Assembly: GCA_017848075.1 (NCBI GenBank)
Contig: JAGALG010000244.1
Location: 1 to 14,026 of the forward strand
Direction: 5' to 3'
From: Oscillospiraceae bacterium
GTDB taxonomy: Bacteria > Bacillota > Clostridia > Oscillospirales > Ruminococcaceae
DNA: 14,026 bases
A program made the translations under genes and the position numbers. Each line of letters starts with the position of its first letter. Position 1 is the stretch's first letter. Below are positions 1 to 6,382 of this stretch, piece by piece. Under the pieces are notes generated by a model. The model made no database searches and was not told the DNA's origin. It saw only the letters and a program-made list of their open reading frames with translations.

Positions 1-1171
1 GGGCCGGAACCAAGAGGAAAAGGTGATGACCGGTTCTTATAACGAAACCTTGTCCACCACTTTCTCCAAGTCAGTCCGAAATACGATTTCTGAAATAAAA
101 GCAGACCGCAGCAAAATTGTGTACAGCGATATCTTTCCTGGCGTTGCCATCAAACGAGGCGATGGCGCGATGAATATGTGGAGTCTGGAAAATGGCTATA
201 ACAACTATCTGGCAACCTCTCCCACCGGTACGGCTACCGGCTTCGGTGCATCACTGCTGATCATTGACGACTTAATCAAATCTGCTTTGGAGGCGAACAA
301 TGCAGATGTGCTGGAAAAGCACTGGGAATGGTTCACCAATACCATGCTGTCCCGTCTGGAGGAAGGCGGAAAGATTATCATTGTTATGACTCGTTGGCAC
401 AGTCAAGATCTGGCTGGCCGGGTGATCGAGCACTATACGGAGCTGGGTGCCAAGATCCGCACGGTCATTTATAAGGCGGTGCAGGAAGATGGCACAATGC
501 TTTGTCCTGAGATCCTTTCCAGACAAAGCTATGAGCGGAAGATTGCCGCCATGGGCTTGGATATTGCTTCTGCAAACTATCAGCAGGAGCCGATCGACAT
601 TAAGGGCCGCCTGTACAGCAGCTTTAAAACTTATGATAAGCTTCCGACAGATTCTATGGGCCGGCCTTTATTTACACAAATCAAAAACTACACCGATACC
701 GCCGATACCGGTGATGACTACCTTTGCAGTATCAACTATGGTGTTTACAATGGGGAAGCCTACATCCTGGATGTCCTCTACACCAAAGAGGGAATGGAAA
801 AGACAGAGCCGGAAACCGCCAGAATGTTGTATGAAGGGGAAGTTAACCTGGCGGATATCGAAAGCAATAACGGCGGGCGGAGCTTTGCCCGAAATGTGGA
901 GCGGGAGCTGTGGGAGCGATACCAGTCCAATCACTGTATCATACGACCATTCCACCAGTCCGAAAACAAGGCTGCGAGGATCCTTTCCAACAGCAGCTGG
1001 GTGATGAATCATATCTATTACCCGGTGAACTGGAAGGACCGTTGGCCGGAATACTATAAAGCAATGAACAGCTATCAAAAAGAGGGCAGGAACGCCCATG
1101 ATGATGCCCCGGATGCAACCACGGGAATTGCCGAAAAAGTAGGCAGCGGAGCAACATTCAGCTTCGACTAA
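1..1171 (+). CDS. terL: Phage terminase large subunit, 5'-truncated by window edge
   Basis: This is the ATPase/nuclease motor that cuts concatemeric DNA and pumps it into the prohead through the portal. The frame is open to the left edge (first full codon at base 2), so the GTG at 23 is not the true start; the Walker A P-loop must lie upstream. Numbering from that GTG, residues 78-83 (LLIIDD) are the Walker B strand with its acidic pair, and 123-128 (TRWHSQ) fit the coupling motif after it. The RNase H-like nuclease half begins around residue 195, with acidic residues near 226-232 (DTADTGD), the ESNNGG segment at 280-285, and the C-terminal acidic cluster HDDAPD at 359-364. It ends 18 bases before the portal gene, the usual terminase-portal order. 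Family assignment is firm; the subfamily and packaging type (cos or headful) cannot be read from this part. Confidence 0.95.
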   Translation, partial: GRNQEEKVMTGSYNETLSTTFSKSVRNTISEIKADRSKIVYSDIFPGVAIKRGDGAMNMWSLENGYNNYLATSPTGTATGFGASLLIIDDLIKSALEANNADVLEKHWEWFTNTMLSRLEEGGKIIIVMTRWHSQDLAGRVIEHYTELGAKIRTVIYKAVQEDGTMLCPEILSRQSYERKIAAMGLDIASANYQQEPIDIKGRLYSSFKTYDKLPTDSMGRPLFTQIKNYTDTADTGDDYLCSINYGVYNGEAYILDVLYTKEGMEKTEPETARMLYEGEVNLADIESNNGGRSFARNVERELWERYQSNHCIIRPFHQSENKAARILSNSSWVMNHIYYPVNWKDRWPEYYKAMNSYQKEGRNAHDDAPDATTGIAEKVGSGATFSFD

Positions 1172-1189
1172 TGGAAGGAGGAAGAAAAA

Positions 1190-2647
1190 ATGTTTCAGTT
1201 TATGAGAGCAGCTGATCTGGCTCATGTACTGGGCAGGCAGGATCTCGGTGACCGATTGACCGATGAACAGTTTATCGCAGCGGAGATCAAGCGCTTCCGT
1301 CAGTCGAGGCGCTTTCGAGATATGTACAATGGAGAACGCTATTACAAAGGCTTGCACGATGTTCTCCACAAAAAGAGGACGGCGATCGGTGATGATGGTG
1401 ACCTGATTGAGGTGGACAATCTGCCGAACAACCGAGTTGTCAACAATCAATACCGGAAGATGGTTGACCAAAAGGTAAATTACCTACTGAGTCAGCCTTT
1501 TGTTTTGGACAGCGAGAACAAAGCCTACACCGACGCGGTGAAGCCGTATCTGCTGAATCATAATTTTCGTAAGCTGCTGAAATCAGTCGGCAAAGATGTT
1601 ATGAATGGCGGAATTGGCTGGATTTTCCCTTTCTATGATGAAGCGGGAGAACTGAGCTTCCGCCGCTTTCGTCCCGATGAGATCATCCCACTGTGGCAGG
1701 ATGCGGAGCACAGCAGACTGGAAGCAGCCATTCGTGTGTATGAGCTGCTGGCCTACGAAGGAAAAAACGAAAAAGTGGTTCAAAAGGTGGAGGTTTTTAA
1801 TCCGGATGGAATCCACTATTTTGAACTAAGGGACGGCAATTTGATCCCGGAAGCTCCTTTCCATGAACCTTATTTTGTCGTGACAGATCATCAGGGTGGA
1901 TCACAGGCTTATAACTGGGAGAGGATCCCTCTGGTTGCTTTCCGGAGAAACGAAGAGGAGCAGCCATTGATCTGCAGCTGTAAATCTCTGCAGGATGGCT
2001 TGAACCAGATCGAGTCCATGTGGCAGGATCAGACAGAAGAAGACCCACGCAACACGATTCTGGTTATCGTCAATTATGATGGACAGCGTCTCGGCGAGTT
2101 CCGGAGAAATCTTGCTACCTATGGAGCGGTAAAGGTTCGTTCAGATAACGGTGTCCAGGGCGATGTAAAAAGCCTGCAGATCCAGGTCAACGCAGAGAAT
2201 TACAAAGCAATCATTGATGTGTTCAAAAAAGCCATCATTGAGAACTGTATGGGATATGATGCCAAGGATGACCGCTTGGGCTCCAATGCCAACGAAATGA
2301 ATCTGCAGTCCATGTATTCCGACATTGAAATGGATGCCAAAGGTATGGAGGCGGAATTCCGATCCTCTCTGGAGGAATTGCTTTGGTTTGTAAACTGCCA
2401 TCTGTCCAACAGCGGTGCCGGAGATTTCGACGAGGAAGATTTCCACATTGTCTTTAATCGGGATATGATGCTCAATGAGTCCAAAGTCATTGAGGACTGC
2501 CGGAAGAGTGTTGGCCTGATCTCCAACCGGACAATCGTGGCCAATCATCCCTATGTGGATGATCTGGATGAAGAACTGAAACAGATGCAGAAAGAGCAGC
2601 AAGAACAGCTGAATTTGTACGGTGACTTCGGAAAAGAAAAACCGTAG
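1190..2647 (+). CDS. Phage portal protein, SPP1 gp6-like
   Basis: The portal forms the dodecameric ring at one head vertex. It nucleates procapsid assembly, is the channel for DNA packaging, and later holds the connector and tail. The 485-residue length suits SPP1 gp6-type portals. A family-typical stretch lies at residues 78-107 (LPNNRVVNNQY, then KMVDQKVNYLLSQPF). The middle (about 270-330) contains the conserved SLQDGLNQIESMWQDQ segment. The C-terminal end is Glu/Gln-rich (KQMQKEQQEQ), as in many portals. The start is well supported: AAGGAGG at 1175-1181, eight bases before ATG 1190. Terminase lies immediately upstream and the MuF head protein downstream, the standard SPP1-type order. No break or missing region is seen. 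Confidence 0.95.
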   Translation: MFQFMRAADLAHVLGRQDLGDRLTDEQFIAAEIKRFRQSRRFRDMYNGERYYKGLHDVLHKKRTAIGDDGDLIEVDNLPNNRVVNNQYRKMVDQKVNYLLSQPFVLDSENKAYTDAVKPYLLNHNFRKLLKSVGKDVMNGGIGWIFPFYDEAGELSFRRFRPDEIIPLWQDAEHSRLEAAIRVYELLAYEGKNEKVVQKVEVFNPDGIHYFELRDGNLIPEAPFHEPYFVVTDHQGGSQAYNWERIPLVAFRRNEEEQPLICSCKSLQDGLNQIESMWQDQTEEDPRNTILVIVNYDGQRLGEFRRNLATYGAVKVRSDNGVQGDVKSLQIQVNAENYKAIIDVFKKAIIENCMGYDAKDDRLGSNANEMNLQSMYSDIEMDAKGMEAEFRSSLEELLWFVNCHLSNSGAGDFDEEDFHIVFNRDMMLNESKVIEDCRKSVGLISNRTIVANHPYVDDLDEELKQMQKEQQEQLNLYGDFGKEKP

Positions 2648-2672
2648 GAAGACGAAACAAGAAGGGTGACAA

Positions 2673-4202
2673 ATGGCACAGAAAAGCGCGGAATACTGGA
2701 GAGAGCGCTTTCTGGCGCTGGAGGAACAAAATAACCGTTCTGCTGCAGAGGCGGTAAAAGAAACGGTCGCTGCTTTTAATCAAGCACTGGCACAGGCCGA
2801 GAAAGAACTGAACGCCTGGTATAACCGTTTCGCCCAAAACAACGAGATCAGTCTGCCGGAAGCTAAGAAATGGCTGGCGGCCAAAGAGCTGAAAGAACTG
2901 CGCTGGGACGTTGAAGAATATATCCGATATGGACAGGAAAACGCTTTGAACCACCAGTGGATGAAAGAGTTGGAAAATGCTTCTGCAAAGTTCCACATCA
3001 GCAGGTTGGAAGCGTTAAAAATCCGGATTCAGCAGTCGGTAGAGCAGGCTTATCAGAAGCAAACAGATCAACTGCAACAGCTGTTGGCAGATCAATACAC
3101 AGAAGACTACTACCACACAGTCTACGAGATCCAAAAGGGATTGGGAGCTGGCTGGAATATTGGCCAAATCGATCAGCGCCGCTTGGACTTGATACTGAGC
3201 AGACCGTGGACAGCGGACGGACTGACATTCAGCGACCGCATCTGGAACTCCAAAACCCAGCTTCTGGACAATGTATTCAAGGGTTTGACCCAAATGTGCT
3301 TGCTGGGCGAGGACCCGAAAAAGGCAATCGATCGGCTGGCGGCACAAATGAATGTTTCCAAAAAGCAAGCAGGCCGCCTGATTATGACGGAATCTGCCTA
3401 TATCGGCAGCAAGGCACAGCAGGATTGCTTCAATGATTTGGAGGTAGAGTGGTTTGAGATCATTGCTACCCTGGACTTCAAAACCTCAGAGATCTGCCGA
3501 AGAATGGACGGGGAAGTAGCAAGAATGTCCGATTATCAAATCGGTGTGACGGCGCCGCCCTTCCATCCATGGTGCCGCAGCTGTACTTGTCCGTGGTTTG
3601 CGGATGACGAGCCGGGAATGAGGGCGGCAAGGGGCGTTGATGGTAAAACCTACTATGTGCCGGCGGATATGACATACCAGGAGTGGTATGAGAAGCAGGT
3701 GGAAGAAGGATTTGAAGAATTCAAATTATTCCCTGAAGAAAAGAAGCTTATTTACAAGGGTTATGAAGAAGGCCTATTGCTTGATTTGGATGGTTCTGTT
3801 ATATTTAAGACATCAGGAACAGAAAGTCAGGTAAGGGTACCGAAAGAATACTTGAATAAAGCTGAGGGTAAAATTTTTACCCATTCGCATCCTTCTGATT
3901 ATCCGCCATCAGATACAGATGTCTACCGAATGTATCAATATAAAATGTCTGAAGTTAGGGCGGTTACTACAGAAGGGGTCTATCGTGTAGTTAATACAGG
4001 AAAATGGAAGAAAGAATTTGATAGCGCCGAAGAATTCAGGCTCTTCTATTATGAAATCGGTGCAGAACTGATAGAACAGTATGGTGAAAAAATTGAGCAA
4101 GGCTTGATTTCAATTGGAGAGGCAGAAAAAATTGTACAAGATTCTGTGCTGAAAGAATTATCGGAAAGGTTGGGGTTTGTTTATGAGTTCACAGAAAGAT
4201 AA
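2673..4202 (+). CDS. MuF/SPP1 gp7-like minor head protein with C-terminal JAMM-like extension
   Basis: The N-terminal part is charged and probably coiled (residues 1-130). The MuF head-morphogenesis module follows, with the signature at residues 270-309: a TSEICRRMDG block, then PPFHPWCRSCTCP with Cys275, His298, Cys301, Cys304 and Cys306. MuF proteins sit inside the head near the portal and can be ejected with DNA. Typical SPP1 gp7-type proteins end soon after this motif; here about 150 more residues follow. The extension contains THSHPSDYPPSDTD at 403-416, giving His404, His406, Ser413 and Asp416, close to the JAMM/MPN pattern HxHP...S..D but with one residue fewer before Ser. Glu365/Glu366 could supply the JAMM glutamate. 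From about base 3715 the gene becomes clearly richer in A+T than the GC-rich MuF core, suggesting separate acquisition. The extension may be an enzymatic cargo or toxin domain; catalytic activity is unproven. Confidence 0.9.
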   Translation: MAQKSAEYWRERFLALEEQNNRSAAEAVKETVAAFNQALAQAEKELNAWYNRFAQNNEISLPEAKKWLAAKELKELRWDVEEYIRYGQENALNHQWMKELENASAKFHISRLEALKIRIQQSVEQAYQKQTDQLQQLLADQYTEDYYHTVYEIQKGLGAGWNIGQIDQRRLDLILSRPWTADGLTFSDRIWNSKTQLLDNVFKGLTQMCLLGEDPKKAIDRLAAQMNVSKKQAGRLIMTESAYIGSKAQQDCFNDLEVEWFEIIATLDFKTSEICRRMDGEVARMSDYQIGVTAPPFHPWCRSCTCPWFADDEPGMRAARGVDGKTYYVPADMTYQEWYEKQVEEGFEEFKLFPEEKKLIYKGYEEGLLLDLDGSVIFKTSGTESQVRVPKEYLNKAEGKIFTHSHPSDYPPSDTDVYRMYQYKMSEVRAVTTEGVYRVVNTGKWKKEFDSAEEFRLFYYEIGAELIEQYGEKIEQGLISIGEAEKIVQDSVLKELSERLGFVYEFTER

Positions 4203-4413
4203 AGATGTGGTTCCGTTTGGAAATCGATATGGGCATTCCTTTCTCTTTAGCGAACAATGCACTAAATGTGACCATTACGACAAATGTCAAGGCCATCATT
4301 CTTGTAAGGCATTTCCAAAACAAGAAGGCATCCCTCCGGAAATCTGGAGTGGAGAAGTACCCCATACAAAACCTTATCCTGGAGATAATGGGATTCTATT
4401 TAAGAAAAAATGA
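4183..4413 (+). CDS. Small cysteine-rich protein, possible partner/immunity protein of the MuF extension
   Basis: This 76-residue ORF starts at ATG 4183 inside the end of the MuF gene (20-base overlap), with GGGG at 4172-4175 seven bases upstream as a modest ribosome binding site; a TTG at 4177 is less likely. It has four cysteines spaced like a metal site (Cys26, Cys29, Cys35, Cys41, with His31, His38 and His39 between them). Then comes a GIPPEIWSG segment and a C-terminal HTKPYPGDNGI block (61-71). I recognise this architecture as a recurring small hypothetical-protein type but cannot name a function. It shares the A+T-rich composition of the MuF extension, overlaps it, and is followed at once by terminators, so the two probably travelled as one unit. 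An immunity or chaperone role is inference from position only. Confidence 0.7.
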   Translation: MSSQKDKDVVPFGNRYGHSFLFSEQCTKCDHYDKCQGHHSCKAFPKQEGIPPEIWSGEVPHTKPYPGDNGILFKKK

Positions 4414-4416
4414 AAG

Positions 4417-4443
4417 AGCATCCTGAAAACAGGGTGCTTTTTT
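4417..4443 (+). terminator. Intrinsic terminator 1 after the cysteine-rich ORF
   Basis: Nine-base stem AGCATCCTG (4417-4425) and CAGGGTGCT (4430-4438) with one G-U pair and an AAAA loop, followed directly by a T run to 4443. It begins four bases after the stop codon at 4413. This is a textbook rho-independent terminator. Confidence 0.85.
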
Positions 4444-4466
4444 CATACCCAAATACTGAATAAATC

Positions 4467-4497
4467 AGCACTATGGTTTTTGCCATGGTGCTTTTTT
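4467..4497 (+). terminator. Intrinsic terminator 2, tandem copy
   Basis: Ten-base stem AGCACTATGG (4467-4476) and CCATGGTGCT (4483-4492) with one T-G wobble and a six-base loop, then T4492-4497. It lies about 25 bases after the first terminator and shares the AGCA...GTGCT base, so the two may be related. The minus-strand exit lacks a clear T run, so it acts forward. Confidence 0.85.
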
Positions 4498-4522
4498 ATA
4501 CCCTGAAATAAGGGCTTTATAT

Positions 4523-4605
4523 GGCAGGCTTCCAGTGGAAAACGGGTTCGCTTTCAAGGCTCCGATACCAAATGACTGCAGGTTCAAATCCTGCGCCTGC
4601 CGCCA
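4523..4605 (+). tRNA. tRNA-like element, anticodon undetermined, non-canonical D and anticodon arms
   Basis: The acceptor stem is perfect: GGCAGGC (4523-4529) pairs with GCCTGCC (4595-4601), followed by discriminator G4602 and an encoded CCA (4603-4605). The T arm is perfect and canonical: GCAGG (4578-4582), loop TTCAAAT, CCTGC (4590-4594). The rest departs from a normal cloverleaf. The D position offers only TTCC/GGAA (4530-4533/4537-4540) with a three-base loop. The best anticodon-like hairpin is 4543-4549/4558-4564 with an internal T-C mismatch and an eight-base loop, GCTTTCAA. Thirteen bases follow before the T stem. Total length with CCA is 83. It could be a degenerate tRNA, a phage tRNA with unusual geometry, or a tRNA mimic recognised by tRNA-processing enzymes. 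Amino-acid identity cannot be assigned. Confidence 0.6.
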
Positions 4606-4608
4606 GAA

Positions 4609-4650
4609 CCGTCCCCTTTGGTATTTCCGGACGCTAAAAAGGAAAGACGG
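4609..4650 (+). ncRNA. Two-tier RNA hairpin downstream of the tRNA-like element
   Basis: CCGTC (4609-4613) pairs with GACGG (4646-4650), and inside it CCTTT (4615-4619) pairs with AAAGG (4638-4642), separated by a small internal loop. It starts three bases after the encoded CCA and lies in the untranslated leader of the scaffold gene. Function unknown; the pairing is read by eye. Confidence 0.4.
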
Positions 4651-4655
4651 CAAAC

Positions 4656-4671
4656 CCCTGACTGAACAGGG
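4656..4671 (+). ncRNA. Short hairpin before the scaffold start
   Basis: CCCTG (4656-4660) and CAGGG (4667-4671) with a six-base loop. The 3' arm includes the SD-like AGGGA (4668-4672), which precedes a start-stop ATGTGA at 4679-4684. There is no T run, so it is not a terminator. It may affect translation initiation in the scaffold leader. Confidence 0.3.
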
Positions 4672-4687
4672 ACAACAAATGTGAACG

Positions 4688-4693
4688 AAAGGA
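4688..4693 (+). promoter_or_regulatory. Ribosome binding site that decides the scaffold start
   Basis: AAAGGA at 4688-4693 is eight bases before ATG 4702. It supports that ATG over the in-frame GTG at 4681, and the protein then begins MRKEEL, as is usual for this scaffold family. Confidence 0.65.
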
Positions 4694-4701
4694 AGATCAA
4701 C

Positions 4702-5304
4702 ATGAGAAAAGAAGAACTGATGAAATTGGAAGGCATGACGGAAGCGTTGGCAGCTCAGATCGAAGAACTGTCGAGCAATGAGCTGAAAGAGATGATTCCA
4801 CGCAGCCGTCTGAATGAAGTGATCGCCGAGCGAGACAATGCAAAAAAGGACCATGGGGAGGTCCTGAAGCAGCTTGGTGAGCTTCAGAAGCAAAGCGGCA
4901 GCATGGAGGATCTGAAAAGCCAGATCCAGAAGCTGCAGGACGCTGCCAAAGAGGCTGAAAAGACCCATGCGGCAGAAATCAATACACTGAAAATCAACAA
5001 TGCAGTGGAAAGTGCTTTGCTGGCTGCGAAGGCATTGAACACTAAAGCAGTAAAAGCATTGCTGAACCTGGAGGATGCGAAACTGGCTGAGGATGGCAGC
5101 GTGATTGGTCTTGCGGACCAGATCAAAACTCTGCAGGCAGCAGCAGATTCCAAGTTCCTGTTTGGTTCTTCTACCATGAAAGGGGCAAAGGCCGGAAACG
5201 CCGGTAATGAAGACGGAGACCATGGTGTTGATACCAGCAGCATGACCTATTCGGAACTGGCTGCTTATCTGGCGGAAAACCCTGATGCGAAAATCGATGA
5301 ATGA
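4702..5304 (+). CDS. Phage scaffolding protein, GP20-like
   Basis: The internal scaffold that guides capsid shell assembly and then leaves the procapsid. The 200-residue protein is Lys/Glu/Ala/Gln-rich and reads as a long helix or coiled coil: a short N-terminal head, an IPRSRLNEV segment near residues 33-41 typical of the family, a coiled centre (about 45-115), an AVKALLNLED segment around 120 and a Gly/Asp-rich acidic tail. Length and position directly before the major capsid gene fit the GP20-type scaffold. ATG 4702 is chosen because AAAGGA lies eight bases upstream; GTG 4681 would add seven residues. It contains no TTA, CTA or TCA codons, a bias shared with the capsid gene next door and consistent with high expression. 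It follows a 288-base untranslated structured region rather than another gene. Confidence 0.88.
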   Translation: MRKEELMKLEGMTEALAAQIEELSSNELKEMIPRSRLNEVIAERDNAKKDHGEVLKQLGELQKQSGSMEDLKSQIQKLQDAAKEAEKTHAAEINTLKINNAVESALLAAKALNTKAVKALLNLEDAKLAEDGSVIGLADQIKTLQAAADSKFLFGSSTMKGAKAGNAGNEDGDHGVDTSSMTYSELAAYLAENPDAKIDE

Positions 5305-5319
5305 AAGGGCGAATAAAAT

Positions 5320-6363
5320 ATGGCAAAATTTGATTCCAAATCTTTTAATCCCCAGGCGTTTGGTGCTTATGTAAAGCGTATCCCAAATGTCACCCGTAAT
5401 GAGCTGGCGAAATCCCGTGCAGTCGGCTCCAATGAACAGGCAAGAGCGGCACTGTCCAATCAGACCGGCTCCCTGTATTCCCGCGTACCGTACTTTGGCC
5501 GCATTTCTGGCGAGACTTCCCAGAATAACAACGGTGCGACCGACATTAAGTCTACCAACACCACCACCTACGAGCAGGGCTTTATCGTGGCTTCTCGTAT
5601 GGACGGTTGGACAGAGCGCAGCTTCTCCAAGAACATCACCGCAGGCGTTGATTTCATGGACAATGTGGCAGCTCAGATTGCAGACTACAAAATGGAAGTG
5701 AAACAGGGTATTCTGCTGGCAATTCTGAAAGGTATCTTTGCAATGGGCACCACCGGCACAAGCACCGCAGCAAAAGCAGCTGCAGAATTTATGAGCAATC
5801 ATGTTCTGGATGTGTCTGCGGAAGGTGATGGTCTGATCGTGGCTACCACCCTGAACACTGCGATGCAGAAAGCTTGCGGCGACAACAAAGCGACCTTCAA
5901 GCTGGCGATCATGCACTCTGTTGTTGCTACCAATCTGGAGAATCTGAATCTGCTGAAACATCTGACTCATACCGACAAAGATGGTGTGACCCGTGATCTG
6001 TCTCTGGGCACCTGGAACGGCAGACTGGTTCTGATCGATGATGCAATGCCAGTCGATGATGAGGGCAACTACACCACCTATGTTTTGGGTGAAGGCTCCA
6101 TCATTGTAGATGAGATTGGCGATTCTGTACCATACGAAATGTCCCGTGATCCAAAGACCAATGGCGGCCAGGATACCCTTTATGTTCGTGAACGCTATAT
6201 CTGTGGTGTTGATGGCATTTCCTTCGAGAAACCGGCAAGCGTGACCGCATCTGCTTCTAACGCCGATCTGGAGAATGGCGCAAACTGGGCGATCATCAAC
6301 GATGGTACCAAAGCGATCCCACACAAAGCAATCGCCATTGCAAAAATCGTTTCCAAAGGTTAG
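5320..6363 (+). CDS. Major capsid protein
   Basis: The shell-forming protein, 347 residues, expected to adopt the HK97 fold. That fold is a family inference, since no motif proves it. Support comes from position (after scaffold, before neck genes), length, a segment with the feel of capsid proteins near 60-110 (SRVPYFGRISG, then the TTTYEQGFIVASRMDGW block), a helix-rich centre resembling the spine helix, and LVLIDDAMPVDDEGNY near residues 235-250, a pattern common in clostridial phage capsids. ATG 5320 follows AAAGGG about ten bases upstream. Codon choice is strongly restricted (CTG leucine, ACC threonine, no TTA, CTA or TCA), as expected for the most abundant virion protein, and this leaves a long spurious reverse-strand ORF. 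No visible signs of cleavage or fusion. Confidence 0.9.
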   Translation: MAKFDSKSFNPQAFGAYVKRIPNVTRNELAKSRAVGSNEQARAALSNQTGSLYSRVPYFGRISGETSQNNNGATDIKSTNTTTYEQGFIVASRMDGWTERSFSKNITAGVDFMDNVAAQIADYKMEVKQGILLAILKGIFAMGTTGTSTAAKAAAEFMSNHVLDVSAEGDGLIVATTLNTAMQKACGDNKATFKLAIMHSVVATNLENLNLLKHLTHTDKDGVTRDLSLGTWNGRLVLIDDAMPVDDEGNYTTYVLGEGSIIVDEIGDSVPYEMSRDPKTNGGQDTLYVRERYICGVDGISFEKPASVTASASNADLENGANWAIINDGTKAIPHKAIAIAKIVSKG

Positions 6364-6382
6364 TTGAAAGAAGGTGGCTTCC

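Noticed and set aside
668..1471. Reverse-strand ORF opposite terminase and portal
   Set aside because: It spans the junction of two well-supported forward genes; the product is Val/Ile/Phe-rich nonsense.
2957..3436. Forward ORF of 159 codons inside the MuF gene
   Set aside because: Out-of-frame shadow of a well-supported head gene.
4205..4426. Alternative forward-frame ORF of 73 codons overlapping the cysteine-rich ORF
   Set aside because: It lacks a good binding site, runs into the terminator stem and has no patterned residues, whereas the 4183 frame has ordered cysteines and a distinctive C-terminus.
4480..4521. Possible promoter (TTGCCA at 4480-4485; TTTATA at 4516-4521)
   Set aside because: The TTGCCA is part of a terminator stem and has no good -10 at proper spacing; the TTTATA has only a poor -35 and would place the start inside the tRNA-like element.
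4552..4558. Reading TTTCAAG as a seven-base anticodon loop with anticodon TCA (opal suppressor or selenocysteine-type)
   Set aside because: Only two of the five flanking stem pairs form (C4551-G4559, G4550-C4560). The element is also too short, and its arms are wrong, for a selenocysteine tRNA. Not supportable without a covariance scan.
4578..4605. T arm/3' acceptor end as a phage attachment site core
   Set aside because: Attachment sites normally adjoin the integrase gene and consist of a host tRNA 3' end. Here a full acceptor stem is present within a virion gene operon and no integrase is nearby.
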